The notes under the pieces: model-generated
What the model saw: only the letters and a program-made list of their open reading frames with translations
Databases searched by the model: none
What the model was told of the DNA's origin: nothing
Shown here: one piece after another, positions 7,124 through 10,801 of the stretch
How positions within the stretch are numbered: position 1 is the stretch's first letter
Layout: each line of letters begins with the position of its first letter
Translations under genes and position numbers: made by a program
DNA from: Pseudomonadota bacterium
GTDB lineage: Bacteria; Pseudomonadota; Gammaproteobacteria; Burkholderiales; Burkholderiaceae_C
NCBI GenBank assembly: GCA_023422975.1
Contig: JAFAGF010000018.1
Location: 1 to 10,801, forward strand
Direction: 5' to 3'
DNA length: 10,801 nt

Positions 7124-8626
7124 ATGCATGCACCCGATGGATCTCCCACCCCCGATTGGCAAACCGGCTTTGCCCGCCTCGGCTCCGCCTTCCTCACCCA
7201 CCTGCAGCCCACGCCTTTGCCCGATGCGCACTGGGTGGCACAAAGCCCGCAAGTGGCCCAGCTGACAGGCTTGCCTGACGGGTTCCTGTCTACTGATCTG
7301 GCCTTGCAGGCCTTCACTGGCAACACGGTGCTGCCCGGCAGCCAGCCCTATGCCAGTGTCTACAGCGGCCACCAGTTTGGTGTGTGGGCCGGGCAACTGG
7401 GCGACGGACGCGCCATCACCTTGGGGGAAACTGCCGCCGGCTGGGAACTGCAGCTCAAAGGTGCGGGGCGCACCCCTTACTCACGCGGTGGCGACGGGCG
7501 TGCCGTACTGCGCTCGAGCATCCGCGAGTTTCTGTGCAGCGAAGCCATGCACGCCCTGGGCATTCCCACCACACGGGCGGTGTGCCTCACCGCCTCCGAT
7601 GCACCGGTCTACCGTGAATCCCAAGAAACCGCCGCCGTCGTCACACGCGCTGCGCCCAGCTTTATTCGCTTTGGCCATTTTGAGCACTTCGCCGCGCGCG
7701 ACATGCAGCCTGAGTTACGCCAACTGGCCGACTATGTGATTGACCGCTACTACCCCGACTGCCGCAGCGGCTGGCAAGGTGTGGACAGCGAAGACACCAC
7801 CCTGTCAGGCAATGCCTATGCCGCCCTGTTGTATGAAGTGGGCCAGCGCACCGCCCACATGATTGCGCACTGGCAGGCCGTGGGCTTTTGCCACGGCGTG
7901 ATGAACACCGACAACATGAGCATTCTGGGCCTGACGATTGACTACGGCCCCTTCCAGTTTCTGGACGCGTTTGACCCCGCCCACATCTGCAACCACAGCG
8001 ACCACCAAGGCCGCTATGCCTTCAACCAGCAACCGCAAATCGCCTACTGGAACCTGTTTTGCCTGGGCCAGGCCCTGCTGCCACTGATTGAAGACCAGGA
8101 CGTGACCGTCGCGGCACTGGAAGCCTACCGCCCCGCTTTCAGCCAGGCCTTCCGCCAGTTGATGTGTACCAAGCTGGGACTGCCCAGCGCCGCGCAGCAG
8201 CACACGGCAGCTGCCACGCCGGTGATCGGGCATTTGCTGGAGCTGCTGGCAGCCAACCGCATTGACCACACCATCTTCTGGCGCCGCCTGGCGCTGTCGG
8301 CCCAAGGCGCCGACTTCGAGCGCACGCGCGAACTGTTCCTGGACACCGAAGGTTTTGACCTCTGGCTACTCTCTTATCAAGAGCTAGCAGCGCTTACAGG
8401 ACAAGCGTTAGATGCCAATTTGATGCTCAACACCAACCCCGGCTTTGTGCTGCGCAACCATGTGGCACAAGAGGCCATTGAAGCCGCGCAGCAAGGCAAC
8501 TATCAGGTGGTGCAAGATGTGCTGCATGTGTTGCAGCGCCCCTTTGATGCGCACCCGGCACACGGCGCTTGGGCAGACTTCCCGCCCGAGTGGGCTTCTT
8601 CCATTGCCATCAGTTGTTCCTCATGA
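7124..8626 (+). CDS. selO: SelO (YdiU) protein adenylyltransferase, Cys form
   Basis: Pseudokinase-fold enzyme that transfers AMP from ATP to protein hydroxyl side chains; characterised relatives modify redox and metabolic proteins and are tied to oxidative-stress resistance. The protein has 500 aa, slightly longer than the common bacterial form of about 480-490. Family motifs are intact: [18 protein letters not shown] (80-97), [20 protein letters not shown] (111-130), [19 protein letters not shown] (134-152) and [13 protein letters not shown] (175-187). The nucleotide and metal site reads NTDNMS and DYGPF (261-276). By alignment with the characterised Pseudomonas enzyme, K112, E135, R175, D263, N264 and D273 should be the active-site residues. 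It ends CSS, with C498 at the position of selenocysteine in the animal protein. ATG 7124 is the only in-frame start (an in-frame TGA lies at 7103-7105), yet no Shine-Dalgarno sequence precedes it. Codons 415-434 look like a repeat insertion. The stop overlaps the msrB start (ATGA), which suggests translational coupling. Confidence 0.95.
   Translation: MHAPDGSPTPDWQTGFARLGSAFLTHLQPTPLPDAHWVAQSPQVAQLTGLPDGFLSTDLALQAFTGNTVLPGSQPYASVYSGHQFGVWAGQLGDGRAITLGETAAGWELQLKGAGRTPYSRGGDGRAVLRSSIREFLCSEAMHALGIPTTRAVCLTASDAPVYRESQETAAVVTRAAPSFIRFGHFEHFAARDMQPELRQLADYVIDRYYPDCRSGWQGVDSEDTTLSGNAYAALLYEVGQRTAHMIAHWQAVGFCHGVMNTDNMSILGLTIDYGPFQFLDAFDPAHICNHSDHQGRYAFNQQPQIAYWNLFCLGQALLPLIEDQDVTVAALEAYRPAFSQAFRQLMCTKLGLPSAAQQHTAAATPVIGHLLELLAANRIDHTIFWRRLALSAQGADFERTRELFLDTEGFDLWLLSYQELAALTGQALDANLMLNTNPGFVLRNHVAQEAIEAAQQGNYQVVQDVLHVLQRPFDAHPAHGAWADFPPEWASSIAISCSS
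8372..8425. repeat. Dispersed-repeat-like sequence embedded in selO
   Basis: Within selO codons 417-434 the sequence turns to codons rare in the rest of the gene (TCT, TAT, CTA, GCA, CTT, ACA, GGA, TTA), while the flanks use CTG, GCC and ACC. It contains a short stem, AGCGCTT (8389-8395) and AAGCGTT (8403-8409; 6 of 7 pair), around a seven-base loop, flanked by GAGCTAGC on the left and a GATGCCAATTTGATG tail. From memory this resembles a short palindromic repeat found in many copies in Comamonadaceae genomes. Here it keeps the frame and encodes a tolerated linker between FDLWL and NPGFVLRNH. Repeat identity is inferred from memory, since no second copy lies in the window. Confidence 0.5.
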
Positions 8627-9111
8627 CCTTTCCCATCCAAAAAACCGATGCCCAATGGCTGGACACTCTGCAAGCCAAAGGCGCAGAGCCCGTGGCCTAC
8701 CAGGTCACCCGCCATGCGGCCACCGAGCGCCCATTCACCGGCAAGTACGAACAGCACTGGTCTCAGGGCAGCTACCACTGCATCTGCTGCGGCGCCAAGC
8801 TGTTTGACTCCGACACCAAATTCGACGCCGGTTGCGGCTGGCCCAGCTTTTACCAGGCCGACCCCGGCGCCATCACCGAAATCGTAGACCGCAGTCACCA
8901 CATGGTGCGCACCGAAACCGTGTGCAGCCAGTGCGGTGCGCACTTGGGCCATGTGTTTGAAGACGGCCCACTGCCCACTGGCTTGCGCTATTGCATGAAC
9001 TCGGCCTCGCTGGATTTTCACGACCCGTACTCCAGCAGCGCCGCATCCGCGCCGTTTGAAGACAGCACGGGAACCAACAACACCAGCGGCGGCGGTGACA
9101 GCGGGAACTAA
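8623..9111 (+). CDS. msrB: Peptide methionine-(R)-S-oxide reductase MsrB
   Basis: Repairs oxidised protein methionine by reducing the R-sulfoxide, with electrons from thioredoxin; 162 aa, no signal peptide, so cytoplasmic. The zinc site is seen as two CxxC pairs, C53/C56 ([11 protein letters not shown]) and C101/C104 ([12 protein letters not shown]). The catalytic cysteine is C124 in [11 protein letters not shown], and C71 in GCGWPSF is the probable resolving cysteine. Most family members end soon after the NSASLDF motif. Here about 27 extra residues follow, rich in serine, glycine, asparagine and threonine and probably disordered. The open frame begins earlier, but the ATG at 8623 gives the family N-terminus and overlaps the selO stop codon by ATGA. 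That overlap implies co-transcription and coupled translation with selO. Confidence 0.96.
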   Translation: MTFPIQKTDAQWLDTLQAKGAEPVAYQVTRHAATERPFTGKYEQHWSQGSYHCICCGAKLFDSDTKFDAGCGWPSFYQADPGAITEIVDRSHHMVRTETVCSQCGAHLGHVFEDGPLPTGLRYCMNSASLDFHDPYSSSAASAPFEDSTGTNNTSGGGDSGN

Positions 9112-9271
9112 ATACCGCCCCATCGGGCCATCGCTGCAGCGTGCGCAGGCCGCTGGGCTGCCGCCACGCGGCGCGTAACCCTTGAACTCCACTGCCATTG
9201 GGTACGCGCTGGCACACCCGGCTATGGCATGCTTGCAACCTTTCGCATGACCGCGGGACACAGGGGCCCGC
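9112..9271. other. Intergenic spacer between msrB and yciB
   Basis: These 160 bases hold no credible gene. They are GC-rich with several short self-complementary stretches, such as CGCTGCAGCG (9132-9141) and GCGTG/CACGC arms around 9140-9169, but no T-tract, so no intrinsic terminator can be called. A TTGAAC at 9182-9187 could be a -35 element, but a matching -10 is not found at the right distance. Whether yciB is read through from selO-msrB or has its own promoter is open. Confidence 0.4.
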
Positions 9272-9847
9272 ATGCTTTTCATGAAACTGCTGATTGATTT
9301 TTTCCCCATCATCTTGTTCTTTGCCGCTTTTAAGGCATGGGGCATTTATGCGGCCACGGCAGTGGCCATCGTGGCCACCATCGTGCAAATCGCCTATCTG
9401 CGCTTCAAAACCGGCAAGGTGGAAACCATGCAGTGGGTGAGCTTGGGCGTCATCGTCGTCTTCGGCGGTGCCACCTTGCTGGCCCATGATGAAAACTTCA
9501 TCAAATGGAAGCCCACCGTGCTGTACTGGCTGATGGGCGGCGCATTGCTGGTGGGGCTGGTGCTGTTCAAAAAGAACTTCATCAAGAGCCTGATGGGCGC
9601 GCAGATGCAATTGCCGGATCACGTCTGGAACACCCTGAACTGGGCCTGGACCGGTTTTTTTGCCGCCATGGGCGTGCTCAACCTGTGGGTGGCGTTCAAC
9701 TTTGACACCGACACCTGGGTCAACTTCAAAATGTTTGGCGGCATTGGCCTGATGCTGGCCTTCGTGGTGGGCCAAGCCCTGTATCTGGGCCGTTACCTCA
9801 AAGAACCCGAGCAAAATGCCGCAGGCAAGGATTCCCGCCATGAGTGA
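9272..9847 (+). CDS. yciB: YciB-family inner membrane protein (septation protein A)
   Basis: Integral inner-membrane protein, 191 aa, linked in other proteobacteria to cell-envelope synthesis and septum formation; also called IspA/IspZ in older annotation. It starts with the family signature [17 protein letters not shown] (5-21). Hydrophobic segments lie near residues 5-20, 24-44, 52-70, 80-98, 120-142 and 152-172, with [12 protein letters not shown] (81-92), [20 protein letters not shown] (122-141) and a charged tail after [10 protein letters not shown] (171-180). Two starts are possible. ATG 9272 has AGGGG at a workable distance and is used here; ATG 9281 gives the more usual MKLLIDFFP start but lacks a ribosome binding site. 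Its 3' end overlaps the bolA start by 8 bp. Confidence 0.95.
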   Translation: MLFMKLLIDFFPIILFFAAFKAWGIYAATAVAIVATIVQIAYLRFKTGKVETMQWVSLGVIVVFGGATLLAHDENFIKWKPTVLYWLMGGALLVGLVLFKKNFIKSLMGAQMQLPDHVWNTLNWAWTGFFAAMGVLNLWVAFNFDTDTWVNFKMFGGIGLMLAFVVGQALYLGRYLKEPEQNAAGKDSRHE

Positions 9848-10106
9848 AGGCATCACCGCCGCCGCCATTGCGCAAATGCTGCGTGAAAAACTGGCACCCA
9901 CTCAACTGGAAGTGATTGACGAAAGTGCCGCCCACGCTGGCCACGCAGGCGCCAATGGCACAGGTTTTGGCACGCATTTTCGCGTTCGCATCGCTGCGCC
10001 AGTTTTTGAAGGCAAGAGCCGCGTAGCACGCCACCGCGTTGTGTATGATTCCCTGCAACACTTTATCGACCAAGGGTTGCACGCTCTGGCGATTGAAGTG
10101 CTCTAA
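9840..10106 (+). CDS. bolA: BolA-family protein
   Basis: Small cytoplasmic protein, 88 aa, of the BolA/IbaG family, which partners monothiol glutaredoxins in iron-sulfur cluster handling and, in some species, acts in morphology and stress control. The core [20 protein letters not shown] (46-65) and [22 protein letters not shown] (67-88) is a clear match, including the conserved RH at 64-65. The loop before HFRV contains H32 and H35, the region where relatives hold the cluster ligand. The frame opens earlier (9816), but ATG 9840 gives the family N-terminus ([18 protein letters not shown]) and has AAGGA about eight bases upstream. The start lies inside the end of yciB, so the two are probably coupled. 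Confidence 0.95.
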   Translation: MSEGITAAAIAQMLREKLAPTQLEVIDESAAHAGHAGANGTGFGTHFRVRIAAPVFEGKSRVARHRVVYDSLQHFIDQGLHALAIEVL

Positions 10107-10122
10107 GCATACGATTGCAAGA

Positions 10123-10144
10123 TTCGCCAACGGTCGTTGGCGAA
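10123..10144 (+). terminator. Hairpin between bolA and the parvulin gene (weak terminator or leader element)
   Basis: A perfect 9-bp stem, TTCGCCAAC and GTTGGCGAA, closes a GGTC tetraloop. It starts 16 bases after the bolA stop. The nearest T run (10160-10165) begins about 15 bases after the stem, too far for a standard intrinsic terminator. It may dampen read-through, protect the bolA mRNA 3' end, or sit in the leader of the next gene. Confidence 0.45.
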
Positions 10145-10178
10145 CACCAACCTCTTACCTTTTTTCTTGGATTTCCGC

Positions 10179-10801
10179 ATGAAAAAACAGCTTTTGCCCG
10201 GCCTTGTGGCTGCAGCCGTGTTGGGCACAGCCGCCCTTTCGGCTTCTGCGCAAAACTTGGCCATCGTCAACGGCAAGCCCGTGCCCTTGGAGCGCGTCAC
10301 CGCCCTCAAGCAACAGATTGAGCGCTCTGGCCGTCAGGTGCCTGCAGAGATGGACGCCCAGATCAAGGAAGAAATCATTGCGCGTGAAATCTTCATGCAA
10401 GAAGCCGCCAAGCGCGGTCTGGACGCTTCGCCCGAGTTCAAGCAGCAAATGCAATTGGCCCGCGAAACCATCCTGATCCGCGAGCTGTTTGCCGACTACC
10501 AAAAGAAGAACCCCGTCACCGACGCCGAAATCAAGGCCGAATACGACAAGTTCGTCGCCGCCAACGCAGGCAAGGAATACCGCGCCAGCCACATCCTGGT
10601 GGACTCGGAAGACCGTGCCAAGGCCATCATTGCGGAAGTCAAGGCTGGCAAGAAATTTGAAGACATCGCCAAGAAGGAATCCAAGGATCCCGGATCGGGA
10701 GCCCAAGGCGGCGATCTGGGCTGGGCCAGCCCTGCCAACTATGTGCCAGAGTTCACCGAAGCCATGGTCAAGCTGCAAAAGGGCGGCCTGACTGCTGCGC
10801 C
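10179..10801 (+). CDS. Secreted parvulin-type peptidyl-prolyl cis-trans isomerase (partial, 3' end beyond window)
   Basis: Periplasmic folding helper that speeds cis-trans isomerisation of proline peptide bonds; the first 207 residues are visible and the gene continues past the right edge. Residues 1-24 are a Sec signal peptide (MKKQLLPGLVAAAVLG core, cleavage after ASA). Next comes NLAIVNGKPVP (26-36) and a helical SurA/PrsA-like N-domain with EEIIAREIFMQEAAKRGL (64-81). A PpiC rotamase domain begins at YRASHILV (134-141). It contains the active-site-region histidine H138, the FEDIAKKESKDPGS stretch (160-173) and the family motif GGDLGWASPANYVPEF (177-192). The start is the ATG at 10179; the ribosome binding site is weak (GGA about eight bases upstream). 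Position after bolA fits beta-proteobacterial gene order. Whether the end adds further domains cannot be seen. Confidence 0.93.
   Translation, partial: MKKQLLPGLVAAAVLGTAALSASAQNLAIVNGKPVPLERVTALKQQIERSGRQVPAEMDAQIKEEIIAREIFMQEAAKRGLDASPEFKQQMQLARETILIRELFADYQKKNPVTDAEIKAEYDKFVAANAGKEYRASHILVDSEDRAKAIIAEVKAGKKFEDIAKKESKDPGSGAQGGDLGWASPANYVPEFTEAMVKLQKGGLTAA

Noticed and set aside
8624..8626. TGA of selO as a possible selenocysteine codon
   Set aside because: The selenocysteine position of the family is already a TGT cysteine codon three codons earlier. The TGA sits exactly at the family C-terminus and overlaps the msrB start, so it is a normal stop.
8873..9901. 342-codon minus-strand frame opposite msrB and yciB
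   Set aside because: It is antisense to two strongly supported genes and spans their spacer; no recognisable protein family.

Overview
The window is GC-rich, tightly packed DNA with the codon usage and gene content of a beta-proteobacterium. It most likely comes from the Burkholderiales, and the Comamonadaceae (Acidovorax/Rhodoferax/Comamonas-like) are my best guess. The guess rests on protein style, on the order msrB-yciB-bolA-parvulin, and on a short dispersed-repeat-like sequence inside selO that resembles repeats I remember from that family. No rRNA, tRNA, CRISPR array, insertion sequence or phage gene is visible.

Left part (1-4227, minus strand). This is the start of a branched-chain-amino-acid-type (HAAT family) ABC transporter operon: a periplasmic substrate-binding protein (1176-2411), permease livH (93-1046) and the first codons of permease livM (1-89). 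A strong nested hairpin with a U-tract lies between the binding-protein gene and livH. A secreted M20D amidohydrolase (2681-4036) lies upstream on the same strand and ends in its own terminator. It is divergent from a LysR-type regulator (4228-5187, plus strand), and the 191-bp gap between them carries a T-N11-A box. A plausible but unproven reading is a scavenging module: the periplasmic hydrolase frees an amino acid or aryl acid, the transporter imports it, and the LysR protein controls at least the hydrolase.

Middle (5262-6911, minus strand). A stand-alone fatty-acyl-type CoA ligase of the DmdB-like group converges on the LysR gene across a compact terminator. Its 5' side faces selO across 212 bp.

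Right part (7124-10801, plus strand). This is a housekeeping redox and envelope cluster: selO (protein AMPylase) overlaps msrB (methionine-R-sulfoxide reductase) by an ATGA junction. Then come yciB (inner-membrane septation/envelope protein), bolA (overlapping yciB by 8 bp) and a secreted parvulin-type peptidyl-prolyl isomerase cut off by the window end. SelO and MsrB are both cysteine versions of proteins that carry selenocysteine in mammals.

The long plus-strand reading frames opposite the transporter, amidohydrolase and CoA-ligase genes are shadows of real genes. I see no clearly new multi-gene system. The best leads are the repeat-like insertion inside selO, the overlapping selO-msrB pair, and the cluster of palindromes in front of the binding-protein gene.
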